Part shown: one piece after another, positions 52,478 to 61,313 of the stretch
Layout of the letters: the number at the start of each line of letters is the position of its first letter
Position numbering within the stretch: the stretch's first letter is position 1
NCBI GenBank assembly: GCA_040290295.1
Contig: PSMW01000009.1
Location: 1-64,000 of the forward strand
DNA: 64,000 nucleotides
DNA from: CAADGV01 sp040290295
Lineage (GTDB): Bacteria; Bacteroidota; Ignavibacteria; UBA10030; UBA6906
Reading direction: 5' to 3'
Notes under the pieces: generated by a model
The model's input: only the letters and a program-made list of their open reading frames with translations
What the model was told of the DNA's origin: nothing
Database searches by the model: none
Translations under genes and position numbers: made by a program

Positions 52478-53626
52478 ATGACACGAGCCAAAAGTATCTT
52501 GGTTATCTGGATAGCTGCGCTGCTTGCATTTCTTACTTCATTCCAGCTACCACATGTTCCCATCACGGCTGCAGGTTTTATCAGTTACTGTCTGCAGTTT
52601 CTCCTGTTCATCATAAGCCTGTATTTGGTTCGTAACGAACCTGTTCGAAAGACTCGGTTTGTGTTTAGTAACTTTACGGCATTTTTTGGGATTTCAATCC
52701 TTTTCCATCTTTATCAATTTCTCGGTGTACTGATTTTTCCCCAGCATCAACTGGCCCGGCATTATTTCTTCCAATACATCTCGCTCGGATTGTACTTTTT
52801 CCTGTTTGCCTTTGCGATCGGTTATATTACCATCGATCTGTTGTTTTGGGATTTCAAGACTCTTTACAAGTATTGGATCACCCTTGCTATCGTCGGAGGC
52901 TTTTTTGGGTTCTACTATCACCCGTATTTCTCCAATCCTCTCTACCTCTACACAACGCAAGAGATATCGGAATGGAAAGAATTGGATCGAGCGAGCAAAG
53001 AATACCGACAGCGCTTCGGGTCGGAGCCTACTGAAGAAGAGTTGGTAAACTACTTCCGCACAGCAACCGTCTCGGCTCCTTTGCTCGAACGGTTGATGCC
53101 GGAAGAACGCGAGACGCGGGTGCGTGAACTGTTTCCGTACCTTGCAGGTTCGAGTTACATGATTCTTTTGCTGAAGCCTTTGTACCTCAACACGATCTAC
53201 ATGTGCGTGCTTAGCTTCGCGTTGATCATCTTGTACTTTGGCTATCTGTACAAAAAAGACCCTCCTCAGGGTGCATACATCGAGAAGATGATGTTCTTCT
53301 TTTTATTGTTCTGTACGTTGGAGATATTTCACGCTTGGAGTTTTATCAAGACCGTCGAGTGGCGCGCGTTCTCACAGTACGTTATTATCGGTCAATACTT
53401 ATCGGCCGGGGTTCTTCTCGGCATCGCGACGCTTTTCGGTTTGCGTCTGCGATTCATCACCTCTGCGTACGGCGAGTTCTATGAGCAAGAGATCGAAGAG
53501 CATCCAGCGGGCATCACGCGGTGGCGCGACGCGTTTGACAATTTGCTGATCAAATACTTCTTCGACCGAAACGAATTTGTCGGAAGGTTTTTTGTTCTAC
53601 CGAAGGCTCAAGATAAACAACACTAA
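52478..53626 (+). CDS. Unknown integral membrane protein with about eight membrane segments
   Basis: 382 residues. Four or five hydrophobic segments come first (about 7-24, 29-51, 62-87, 95-123, 130-150). A soluble charged loop (about 155-225, TQEISEWKELDRASKEYRQRF..LMPEERETRVREL) follows, then three more segments (about 235-258, 270-290, 305-330) and a short tail. I do not recognise the family. The layout, with N-terminal membrane block and central loop, resembles membrane sensor modules, but no kinase, cyclase or HTH domain is present. A good promoter precedes it, and it is followed 81 nt later by an AAA+ regulator gene, which may share its transcript. Frame also opens at TTG 52451 within the promoter; ATG 52478 preferred. 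Confidence 0.65.
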   Translation: MTRAKSILVIWIAALLAFLTSFQLPHVPITAAGFISYCLQFLLFIISLYLVRNEPVRKTRFVFSNFTAFFGISILFHLYQFLGVLIFPQHQLARHYFFQYISLGLYFFLFAFAIGYITIDLLFWDFKTLYKYWITLAIVGGFFGFYYHPYFSNPLYLYTTQEISEWKELDRASKEYRQRFGSEPTEEELVNYFRTATVSAPLLERLMPEERETRVRELFPYLAGSSYMILLLKPLYLNTIYMCVLSFALIILYFGYLYKKDPPQGAYIEKMMFFFLLFCTLEIFHAWSFIKTVEWRAFSQYVIIGQYLSAGVLLGIATLFGLRLRFITSAYGEFYEQEIEEHPAGITRWRDAFDNLLIKYFFDRNEFVGRFFVLPKAQDKQH

Positions 53627-53707
53627 GTTTCACGGAACTCGGTCTCCACATCCCTTGCACTGCGAGAGCGGAGTTCCTACAAACTATCATCAGTGAGGAA
53701 AGGTTTT

Positions 53708-54745
53708 ATGGAAACAAACACGACTTTTGGCGAAAAGAAAGCCGGGGGTGCTTTCGCATATCCAATCATCGGAAAGAGCAAAGCGACAGAGCAGTTGATT
53801 CGCTCGATCCAGAGACTTGCGAAAACCCGACGCGATGTCCTCATCGTCGGTGAAGCCGGCGTCGGGAAGGGGGCCGTTGCCAAGAACATTTATCATCTCG
53901 GCAAGGCGGAAGCGAAGAACGGTGATCAAGACATGCCGTTCTCGTCTGTCAATCTCTCGGTCGTTGACGATCGTGAGTTGGAGGCGATGCTCTTCGGTTT
54001 CGACCGCGGGGTAAAAGGTCTCCCGTACACATCGAAGCGTGGATTGTTCGAGCAAGCCAACGGCGGCACCGTTCTGATCGAAGAGATCGAAGAAGCAAGC
54101 TTCCGCAACCAGATGAAGATTCTCAACTTCATCAACGAACGGAAGACGCGCCGCATCGGTAGCGAGATGCGCGAAAGCGTTGACATTCGCCTTATTATCA
54201 CGATGAAAGAAGATCCGGCGCAGTTAGTGGAAAAGCGCAAACTGCTCGAAGACTTGTACGCAAAGGTGTTGGAATTCGAAAAGATCGAAATCCCTCCGCT
54301 ACGCCAGCGACCCGAGGATATTCCTCTTTTGGTGAAGCACTTCACGAGCGAGATCTGCAAGGAACTTGGTCTCGGCGATCTTGTCATCGACATCAATGCG
54401 ATCGACGTCCTCGTTCGTCAGCCATGGAAGGAAAATATCCGTGAGCTGAAAGCCGTCGTCGATAAGTCGGTGCTTTTCTCCAACGAGGGACGTTTCTCCT
54501 TACCGTCCGAATTGGTTGACGAGAAGACCGAGGTTGTGAAGATGATCAACAACATCATGGCGGGACAGGAATTCGTACTCGACAAGTCGCTCGACGTCAT
54601 CGAGAAAGGCATCATCGAGCGGTCGCTGGATCGGTTCGGCTTCAACCAGTCCAAAGCGGCGGCATTCCTCGGCATGACCGAGCAAACCTTTCGTTACAAG
54701 CTGAAGCGCTTGGGCATCACGAGTGCCCGTTCGAGGAATACATAA
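53708..54745 (+). CDS. Divergent sigma-54-type AAA+ regulator with Fis HTH
   Basis: 345 residues, PspF-like layout without receiver domain. Central AAA+ domain: Walker A GEAGVGKG (48-55), Walker B-like GGTVLIEEIEE (119-129), arginine region NERKTRRIGS, then IEIPPLRQRPEDIPLLVKHF. The C-terminal HTH (about 295-335) contains RFGFNQSKAAAFLGMTEQTF. The L1 loop, where activators carry GAFTGA, reads FGFDRGVKGLPYTSKRG, and the Walker B Asp-Glu is Glu-Glu, so contact with sigma-54 is doubtful. It may be a degenerate regulator or ATP-binding repressor. An AGGAAAGG site precedes ATG 53708. Confidence 0.82.
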   Translation: METNTTFGEKKAGGAFAYPIIGKSKATEQLIRSIQRLAKTRRDVLIVGEAGVGKGAVAKNIYHLGKAEAKNGDQDMPFSSVNLSVVDDRELEAMLFGFDRGVKGLPYTSKRGLFEQANGGTVLIEEIEEASFRNQMKILNFINERKTRRIGSEMRESVDIRLIITMKEDPAQLVEKRKLLEDLYAKVLEFEKIEIPPLRQRPEDIPLLVKHFTSEICKELGLGDLVIDINAIDVLVRQPWKENIRELKAVVDKSVLFSNEGRFSLPSELVDEKTEVVKMINNIMAGQEFVLDKSLDVIEKGIIERSLDRFGFNQSKAAAFLGMTEQTFRYKLKRLGITSARSRNT

Positions 54746-54767
54746 AAAGCTTCCATAGAACCTCAAG

Positions 54768-54809
54768 ACGAGGATGTAAGGCGATGGCTTTGCATCCTCG
54801 TGTGTTTTT
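54768..54809 (+). terminator. Rho-independent terminator between convergent genes
   Basis: Stem ACGAGGATGTAAG (54768-54780) with CTTTGCATCCTCGT (54788-54801), one G-U pair and a small mismatch, then GTGTTTTTA. It ends the AAA+ regulator transcript and overlaps the 3' end of the convergent gene. Confidence 0.75.
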
Positions 54810-55635
54810 AGATCTTCCCGAGAATTGCGAGGAGTATTTCCCAAAGAATAAGGATGATGATGATGAGTTCCAACGCTGCCGATCGTTGTGCTTCCAATCG
54901 GGCGAGAACAAACGTGCTGAAGCGGGAGATGATCGATACTTTCTGTTGTATGACTTTGATGCGGTCTTCGAGATTGAACTCAGTCTTAAGCGCTCTGTAC
55001 AACTGTTCGATCTTGGCTCCTCCGTCCCAAACGATGTCCGGATCGTCGAAGATTGCGACATCGTATGCCAACTCGTGTTCCACAGATAAGGCAAACCCGA
55101 CATTCTTCGTTGCTTCACGTCCACGCCGGGGAATCCACCCTTTGGTTGCAAGTTGTACGACGGTCGGCTCGAATTGCGCCAGCGCATCGGTAACGAGCTT
55201 TTCGTAATACTCGAGAGAGACCGACCTACTCAGCACAATGCCAACGATGAGGGCAATATCGCGACTCACATCTTTAATGTACCATACGTCCTTCCCGGCG
55301 GGCTTCTGTTGTCGCGGAACGAGCGAGAGCACAAACTCATCCTCGCTGATATATTTGTTCTCGCGAAACGCACACTGCTTGAGTTGTGCCATGACCTGCT
55401 CGATCTCGTTCGGAGGAACATTGAAAAAGACGACCGAGCCGTAATCGAACACATTGACCAGCTTGTTCCGATCGAACTGCACCAGCAACGGTTTGGCATT
55501 CAACACCTTCCCACCTAAGGTGTTTTCCAATTTCTCCCGAGCCTTTCTGAGGTCATATGCCGAAGCATAGTCGAACGCCTTCACGGACACCGTCTCGTGT
55601 TCAAGCGGATGGATGTCGGTTTCTTCGGGCTGCAT
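54808..55635 (-). CDS. RMD1/DUF155 family protein
   Basis: About 275 residues. The N-terminal part reads VKAFDYASAYDLRKAREKLE. The family core follows: FDYGSVVFFNVPPNEIEQVM, then DIALIVGIVLSRSVSLEYYEKLVTDAL and VWDGGAKIEQLYRALKTEFNLEDRIKVI. One C-terminal membrane helix (ELIIIILILWEILLAIL) ends the protein. Matches the RMD1/YagE (DUF155) family, known from yeast Rmd1 and mitochondrial RMND1, whose bacterial role is unclear. I place the start at ATG 55635 (MQPEETDIHPLEHE) rather than the first possible at 55695. Convergent with the AAA+ regulator. Confidence 0.8.
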   Translation of the reverse strand: MQPEETDIHPLEHETVSVKAFDYASAYDLRKAREKLENTLGGKVLNAKPLLVQFDRNKLVNVFDYGSVVFFNVPPNEIEQVMAQLKQCAFRENKYISEDEFVLSLVPRQQKPAGKDVWYIKDVSRDIALIVGIVLSRSVSLEYYEKLVTDALAQFEPTVVQLATKGWIPRRGREATKNVGFALSVEHELAYDVAIFDDPDIVWDGGAKIEQLYRALKTEFNLEDRIKVIQQKVSIISRFSTFVLARLEAQRSAALELIIIILILWEILLAILGKI

Positions 55636-55708
55636 TCGTGTGCTCGTGTTATGAAATTCCCCTGCAAACCAACGGCTGTCTCGGCATGGAAGCACGTCGA
55701 GAGCATCG

Positions 55709-56812
55709 TTACCGCAGTCGTCGATCTTTCCACCTCACGTCTCTGCTGAAGAGTACTAGTGGTGGAAACAATAAAACATATGCAATGTAGTACACCTCGA
55801 AAGGCACCAAATAGAGAAAGAGCCGTCGTGCCTTGAATGCCGATAGAGTCGGGGCCACCAGCAGCGCGTCCACCGCACTCTTGATGGCGAACGCTGCCAG
55901 AAACGGTGCAAAGTCTCCAGCAGCGAGAGTCACAACTGAGAGGGCTTTGAAGGTGAACCCAAAGGCGAACAAACCAATGCTTTTCCAATCCATCCCCGCT
56001 CCTCCGCTGAACCAACGCTTTTTCTGATTGAACAACTCCCTCCACGTTTCACAGGGAAGACTGAACACCAACGTTTGCGGATCGATGGGAAGGCGTGCAA
56101 CGTATCCCGCTCTTCTCGTCACAGCATGGAACAGCGCGTAGTCCTCGGTAACGCTGAACGGGATGCTCCGATATCCGCCAACGGCATCATAGGCGGAGCG
56201 ACGCACGGAGAGGTTGTTGCCGACAGCCGTGACGGGAAAGCGCAGCCGTATCGTACCTGCAGCGATGGAGAACAACACGAACCAGTCGAGCGCTTGAATG
56301 GCTTCGAACATCGTTCGTGAACGTAACGCCGTGAAGCCCGCAACCAATCCTACCGATGGGTGGTTGTAGTACTTGACTGTTTCCTCTACCCAGCCACGTT
56401 GCACCACACAATCTGCATCTGTGAAGAGGAGAATATCGCCTGTCGAGCGTTCAATGCCTTGCGTGATGGCGTTCGCCTTTCCGTGAAGCCTGCCGCTCGG
56501 ATCCTCTGTTGCATTCAGCAGCCGAATGAACGAGCACCGGCGCGCAAACTCACTGATGATCTCCTCTGTCCGGTCCGTCGAACGATCGTTGACGACCACC
56601 ACTTCTAAACGTTCCGTTGGATAGGTGAGGTGCGAGATAGATTCGAGGCACGCTCGAATATTCTTTTCTTCATTCCGCGCAGCGATAATGATGGAAACAC
56701 TCGGACGGTAGGTTGGATCGAAAGAATATGTCGCCTTTCGGACGCCGATGGCAAAAAGCAAGATTTGGATTGCATAGATCGCAGCGAAGAGAAACAGAAG
56801 ATCGATAAGCAT
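55709..56812 (-). CDS. Membrane-bound glycosyltransferase family 2
   Basis: 367 residues. N-terminal membrane segment (about 3-23). GT2 catalytic domain: SVSIIIAARNEEKNIRACLES, VVVVNDRSTDRTEEI, the nucleotide/metal motif LLFTDADCVV (DxD), SVTEDYALF (ED) and QKKRWFSGG (QxxRW). C-terminal hydrophobic segments (about 275-355). This is the layout of processive or lipid-directed GT2 enzymes making polysaccharides or glycolipids. Located just upstream of the RMD1-family gene on the same strand, 73 nt apart. Confidence 0.88.
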   Translation of the reverse strand: MLIDLLFLFAAIYAIQILLFAIGVRKATYSFDPTYRPSVSIIIAARNEEKNIRACLESISHLTYPTERLEVVVVNDRSTDRTEEIISEFARRCSFIRLLNATEDPSGRLHGKANAITQGIERSTGDILLFTDADCVVQRGWVEETVKYYNHPSVGLVAGFTALRSRTMFEAIQALDWFVLFSIAAGTIRLRFPVTAVGNNLSVRRSAYDAVGGYRSIPFSVTEDYALFHAVTRRAGYVARLPIDPQTLVFSLPCETWRELFNQKKRWFSGGAGMDWKSIGLFAFGFTFKALSVVTLAAGDFAPFLAAFAIKSAVDALLVAPTLSAFKARRLFLYLVPFEVYYIAYVLLFPPLVLFSRDVRWKDRRLR

Positions 56813-56966
56813 CGGGTGTGTGTTAGCTTAGTTCCGCTTCCAACTTATCGAAAAATCCTACGCCAAGCAACGCGGAAACGGATCATCGCTTCGACCATTC
56901 ATCCTGCATCTTGCTTTTTACTCTCCCGTTCGATAAGTTATTCAGGGCTTCAAACTCTTCTCCCCT

Positions 56967-57467
56967 ATGAACCGAATTCGAGCGGTACTTTTCTACGTTT
57001 GTCTTTCGACGATCACCCTCACAGCCTGCAATGAGGGACTTGCGCCCCGCGTCGAAAAGAGCGGCATCTCCGGCACCATTCGCTACAAACACTGGCCCCC
57101 ACAAGATAGTCTTCGCGACTTACGTCTGGTCGCGTTCAAGCGATTTCCTCCCAGCAACATCGTGGGCGATATTCTGCAGGGCAACGCAGTGGTCTATCCG
57201 CCGATTGGAGACACTGCGCTCGTTCCATTCTATGTCGATTCGCTCAAGTACACCGCTCCGCTTCCGCCGGGGAAGTATGAATACGTGGTGATTGCCCAAC
57301 GATACGGTCCCAACATTTTTACGGACTGGCGACCCGTCGGTCAGTACGATCTTGATACAAACTACGCGACTCCGTCTCCTGTTGTGGTCTTGGATGGAAC
57401 GCTGACGCGATTTGTCGATATCAATGTCGATTTTCGAAATCCTCCACCTTTTCCGTTTCCGCGATGA
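56967..57467 (+). CDS. Small lipoprotein upstream of a TonB-dependent receptor
   Basis: 166 residues. Lipoprotein signal with lipobox TLTAC (Cys about 21), then a beta-rich domain beginning SGISGTIRYKHWPPQDSLRDLRLVAFKRFPP, a Pro-rich region around PLPPGKYEYVVIAQRYG and a Pro-rich tail. The SGxI.. and PPGxYEYVV pieces resemble carboxypeptidase-regulatory/Ig-like domains of surface lipoproteins. It overlaps the receptor gene by ATGA, so it may be its surface partner, as SusD-type lipoproteins are for SusC, though it is not SusD-like. A weak promoter-like pair, TTG 56911 and TAAGTTAT 56934 (20-nt spacer), precedes it. Confidence 0.75.
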   Translation: MNRIRAVLFYVCLSTITLTACNEGLAPRVEKSGISGTIRYKHWPPQDSLRDLRLVAFKRFPPSNIVGDILQGNAVVYPPIGDTALVPFYVDSLKYTAPLPPGKYEYVVIAQRYGPNIFTDWRPVGQYDLDTNYATPSPVVVLDGTLTRFVDINVDFRNPPPFPFPR

Positions 57468-59644
57468 GCAGACGAGTGTTGTTCATTCTCCTCTGTACGT
57501 TGTCGAGTATACGGCTTGCCTACACTCAAGGCGGTACACTCACGGGACGCATCACGAGTAAAGCCGACAACGAACCGTTGGTTGGTGTGAATGTACTGTT
57601 GAAAGGAACGCTGCGCGGCGCCACATCCGACAGCAGAGGTGAGTACAAGATCGCCAATATCCCTCCGGGGGACTACACGGTGATCTTCTCTCTCGTGGGG
57701 TTCGAGCGCGCAACTCATACCAACGTGCGCATCGAAGCGGGTGCCGTCGTGCAGTTGGACGTCGCACTCACACCGACGGAAATCCAAACTGAACAGATCG
57801 TTGTTACCGCCAGCAAGCGACCGCAATCGCTGGAGGAAGTTCCCGTCAGCATTGCGCTTTTGGATGCGAAAGAAATCTCGTACCGCAATTCTCTGACCAT
57901 CGACGACGCGTTGCGGTACGTGCCGGGGGTGAACATGACCGAGTGGCAAGTGAATATTCGCGGCTCCAGCGGCTACAGCCGTGGCGTCGGCAGTCGCGTG
58001 CTGATGCTCGTGGACGGCATCCCGCTGCTGACAGGAGATACGGGTGAACTGAATTTCGAAACCATTCCCATCGGTCAGGTCGATCGCATCGAAGTCGTCA
58101 AAGGTGCAAGCTCAGCCCTTTACGGATCGAGCGCGCTGGGCGGCGTCATCAACGTTATTACCAAACCCATCCCTGAGGAACCTTTCACGCGCATTCGCCT
58201 CTACGGTGGCTTCTACAGTAAGCCGACGTATTCGGAATGGGATTGGGGCGGCGGCACGCGATTCAGCGATGGAGAATCGGTCAACCATTCTCGAAAGTTC
58301 GATGATCTCGGCATGTCCTTGTACCTTTCCCGGATAGCGGATGATGGCTACCGACAGAACGATTACCGGCGTCGTTACAACGGCTACCTGAAATTGCACT
58401 ACCAGTTTTCCGATGCCGAGGTCGTGACCACATCCTTCAGTCTCCTCGACCAGAAGCGGGGAAGCTTCTTGTACTGGAAAGCACTGAACTATGCTCTCAC
58501 GCCGCCGGAGACACAACTCGGCGACGAGGTTCGCTCCACGCGGTTGTATCTCACCTCGCAGTACAGCCACGTCGTCTCCGATAAACTCACCTACGCCGTC
58601 AAAGCGCTCTGGTATCGCAACAAGTGGGAAGATACGATCGACCTGGGTTCGCGAACGTCCCGTTCCGATGTGCTCAGAGGCGAAGGGCAGGCGTCGATGC
58701 TCGTCGATGATCGTCAAACGCTTACAGCCGGCATCGAAGGTTCTCTCGACTTCGTTCGTGCCGATTTGTTTGGAAAGCGGTCGGGTGCAGGCGTTGCGCT
58801 CTACGCTCAGGATGAAATCCGATTGAACGAGAGCGTCACGCTCTCGCTCGGCGCACGATACGATTTCCAAGACATCGATTCGCTCGAGACCAGCCGCCAG
58901 TTCAATCCCAAAGCGGGGATTGTTTATACACCGGTCGAAGGCACGACACTCCGTGCCTCGTACGGTCGCGGATTTCGTGCCCCTGCCGTCGCAGAGGCGT
59001 TCATCTCCACATCGGTCAGTGGACTCATCGTCGATCCGAATCCTAATTTGAAGCCCGAACGCAGTTCATCGTACGAGATCGGCATATCACAGCGCATCGG
59101 CGACTATGCCACGCTCGATGCGGCAGCCTTTCAGAGCGATTTCGACAATTTGATCGAACCGGGCTTCACCGCCAGTGGTCGCGGTCAGTTCATGAACGTT
59201 ACCAAGGCTCGTGTTCGCGGCCTCGAGCTTTCTGCCAAAGCGAGCTTTTGGGAGCGCCTGCTCACACTCGGCATCAGCTACACATACGTGTACCCGCGCG
59301 ATATTTCGAAGAACGACATCCTCAAATACAGGCCTCGACACCTGTTCTATGCGAACGCGCTCCTCAGCGTCGATATCTTCACCCTTGGTCTCGACTTTCG
59401 CTTCATCAGCAGGATGGAGCGCATCGACGACGAGTTTGTACGGCTCGGCATCGTGCGCGATGGCGACCAACGTGTAGCAGCATACGTCACCGACGTTCGT
59501 GCAGGTGCAGACTTGACCAAGCTCGGCCTTCCCCTCACCGTAACGCTCAACGTCACCAACATCTTCCAATACTACTACGTCGAGCTTATCGGCAATCTCA
59601 TGCCTCCACGCAATACTGTGTTCGTGTTGGAGTGGCGCCCCTGA
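57464..59644 (+). CDS. TonB-dependent receptor with carboxypeptidase-regulatory-like domain
   Basis: 726 residues. A signal peptide, then a carboxypeptidase-regulatory-like domain (about 25-110: LTGRITSKADNEPLVGVNVLLKG ... NIPPGDYTVIFSLVGF), a plug domain (about 115-235: VVTASKRPQSLEEVPVSIALL ... VKGASSALYGSSALGGVINVI) and a 22-strand-type barrel ending FVLEWRP. No SusC-specific features are evident. The YGRGFRAPAVAEAF segment and LKPERSSSYEIGISQRI are typical of vitamin B12/siderophore-type receptors. It would import a ligand across the outer membrane with TonB-ExbBD, not in this window. Paired with the lipoprotein upstream by ATGA overlap. Confidence 0.93.
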   Translation: MSRRVLFILLCTLSSIRLAYTQGGTLTGRITSKADNEPLVGVNVLLKGTLRGATSDSRGEYKIANIPPGDYTVIFSLVGFERATHTNVRIEAGAVVQLDVALTPTEIQTEQIVVTASKRPQSLEEVPVSIALLDAKEISYRNSLTIDDALRYVPGVNMTEWQVNIRGSSGYSRGVGSRVLMLVDGIPLLTGDTGELNFETIPIGQVDRIEVVKGASSALYGSSALGGVINVITKPIPEEPFTRIRLYGGFYSKPTYSEWDWGGGTRFSDGESVNHSRKFDDLGMSLYLSRIADDGYRQNDYRRRYNGYLKLHYQFSDAEVVTTSFSLLDQKRGSFLYWKALNYALTPPETQLGDEVRSTRLYLTSQYSHVVSDKLTYAVKALWYRNKWEDTIDLGSRTSRSDVLRGEGQASMLVDDRQTLTAGIEGSLDFVRADLFGKRSGAGVALYAQDEIRLNESVTLSLGARYDFQDIDSLETSRQFNPKAGIVYTPVEGTTLRASYGRGFRAPAVAEAFISTSVSGLIVDPNPNLKPERSSSYEIGISQRIGDYATLDAAAFQSDFDNLIEPGFTASGRGQFMNVTKARVRGLELSAKASFWERLLTLGISYTYVYPRDISKNDILKYRPRHLFYANALLSVDIFTLGLDFRFISRMERIDDEFVRLGIVRDGDQRVAAYVTDVRAGADLTKLGLPLTVTLNVTNIFQYYYVELIGNLMPPRNTVFVLEWRP

Positions 59645-59723
59645 TGCGGTTTTTGTTTCTCGTTCTGCAGTTCCCTACTTTAAGGAGCGCCAAACCACCC
59701 CGCACGTTTCGATTGCTTCCTGA

Positions 59724-61133
59724 ATGTTCATCGACACGCACGCACATCTTACTGCCGAGCAGTTCGACGCCGATCGCGACGACGTTATCCGCCGCGCTCT
59801 CGACGCCGGCGTCAGCGTCATCATCAATCCCTCCACCGATCTCGAAGACAGCAGGCGAGCGATCGCCCTCGCCGAACGATGGGATCCGGTGTACGCTTGC
59901 GTCGGTTTTCATCCGCACGAAGCTCGAAAAGCAGACGATGCCTCGCTCCACGAAATCGAACAGCTCAGCACTCATCCCAAAGTCGTCGCCATCGGCGAAA
60001 TCGGATTGGACTACCACTACAACTTTTCTCCGCGCGACGTTCAGCAGCGCGTGTTCGAGGCACAACTGGCAATCGCACAACGCCGCAATCTTCCCGTTGT
60101 CATTCACACACGAGAATCGGAAGCAGACGTCCTCCAGAGTGTCGAGCAAGCAATTGCCGCTGCACCGCGATGGGGAAGAGACCACCGCTTCGACGAACGA
60201 TTCCCGCCGCCGCGTGGGGTTTTCCATTGTTTCTCGGGCGATGTTGCGATGGCGTGGAAGGTCATCAACATGGGCTTCTTCATCTCGTTTCCCGGCATCG
60301 TCACATTCGCAAACGCCGGCACTGCAGCCGAGGTCGCCGCGGCCGTCTCCCTCGAACACATCTTGTTGGAAACCGACAGCCCGTACCTCACCCCCGTTCC
60401 GCTGCGCAAGAAAGAACGGCGCAACGAACCCAAGAACGTTGTGGCGATCGCCGAAAAGCTTGCGGCACTCCAGCAACTTTCTCTCGACGACGTCGCACGC
60501 ACCACACGATACGGCACCTATAAACTCTTCGGCATCGGCTCGGCTGGTGAGCCGCGCTTCACCTACACACTGCGCAACGCGCTTTACATCAATCTCACCA
60601 TTCGATGCAACGCCGACTGTGTCTTCTGCGACCGCAAAGGCGAAGCCGTCATCAAGGGACACAACCTCAAGATCGAACGCGAACCTTCCGTGCAAGAAGT
60701 CATCGACGAAATCGGCGACCCCACGAGGTACGACGAAATTGTTTTCTGCGGCTACGGCGAGCCCACCATTCGTCTGGATGCCGTCAAGGAAATCGCCCGC
60801 TGGGTGAAAGCGCACGGCGGCAAAACACGATTGAACACCGATGGCCACGGCAACGTCATCAACAAACGCAACATCGTGCCGGAGCTTGTAGGATTGATCG
60901 ACGCGGTCTCGATGAGTCTGAACACAGCCGATCCTTTCCAGTACGGTCAGCTCATGCGTATCGACGCCGGACGGTATTTCCCCGCGATGATCGAGTTTGC
61001 GCGCGAAGCACGTCGCCTCCTACCGCGCGTCATCATGACCGTGGTTGCCATGGATGGCATCGACAGAGAAAAAGCCCGACGCCTTGCCGAGCAAGACATC
61101 GGGGCAGAGTTTCAAGCACGACCCTACTTCTGA
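59724..61133 (+). CDS. TatD-family hydrolase fused to a radical SAM domain
   Basis: 469 residues in two parts. Residues 1-265 are a TatD metal-dependent hydrolase: FIDTHAHL, AIGEIGLDYHYNF, LPVVIHTRES, GVFHCFSGD and LLETDSPYLTPVPLR, with all metal ligands seen. Residues 280-469 are a radical SAM domain with CNADCVFC (Cx3Cx2C), IVFCGYGEPTIRLD and LNTDGHGNVINKRN, matching the TatD-associated radical SAM family, here as one polypeptide. TatD proteins act as nucleases or in RNA/DNA quality control; the rSAM partner's reaction is unknown to me. The next 180 nt are repeat DNA. Confidence 0.9.
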   Translation: MFIDTHAHLTAEQFDADRDDVIRRALDAGVSVIINPSTDLEDSRRAIALAERWDPVYACVGFHPHEARKADDASLHEIEQLSTHPKVVAIGEIGLDYHYNFSPRDVQQRVFEAQLAIAQRRNLPVVIHTRESEADVLQSVEQAIAAAPRWGRDHRFDERFPPPRGVFHCFSGDVAMAWKVINMGFFISFPGIVTFANAGTAAEVAAAVSLEHILLETDSPYLTPVPLRKKERRNEPKNVVAIAEKLAALQQLSLDDVARTTRYGTYKLFGIGSAGEPRFTYTLRNALYINLTIRCNADCVFCDRKGEAVIKGHNLKIEREPSVQEVIDEIGDPTRYDEIVFCGYGEPTIRLDAVKEIARWVKAHGGKTRLNTDGHGNVINKRNIVPELVGLIDAVSMSLNTADPFQYGQLMRIDAGRYFPAMIEFAREARRLLPRVIMTVVAMDGIDREKARRLAEQDIGAEFQARPYF

Positions 61134-61140
61134 AGCATCC

Positions 61141-61300
61141 GTGAGCGGAGCGCAGAAGAAAAATTGGGCGTTCCCCCGCCTTCGTCCCGCCAACGGCGGA
61201 CTACGGTGGACTACGGCGGGGTCGGCGCCCTTCGGGGTACGCTTCGCTCCCGTGCCGCCCCTGAACAACGGGGCGGCACCAAGCCCTTCGGGCGCCTAAC
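61141..61300. repeat. GC-rich dispersed element with nested inverted repeats
   Basis: The spacer between the TatD fusion and the GT9 gene carries a 10-bp perfect inverted repeat GTGCCGCCCC (61252-61261)/GGGGCGGCAC (61270-61279). It is flanked by GGCGCCC (61224-61230)/GGGCGCC (61290-61296). The left part has CGG/CCG-rich repeats (CGGCGGACTACGG, twice nearly repeated). Its reading frame stays open into the GT9 gene, but the translation is repeat-like. Probably a mobile or REP-like insertion; edges are approximate. Confidence 0.55.
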
Positions 61301-61313
61301 GCAACAACACAAT

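Noticed and set aside
53634..53677. Terminator between the membrane protein and the AAA+ regulator (GGAACTC/GAGTTCC)
   Set aside because: Arms are 30 nt apart and no T-run follows, so it is not a convincing terminator.
59598..60848. Long minus-strand open frame (416 codons) opposite the TatD fusion
   Set aside because: Overlaps two well-supported genes and shows no motif.
61164..61313. N-terminal extension of the GT9 protein into the repeat element
   Set aside because: The extension translates repeat DNA and has no family similarity; ATG 61314 gives the normal GT9 N-terminus.
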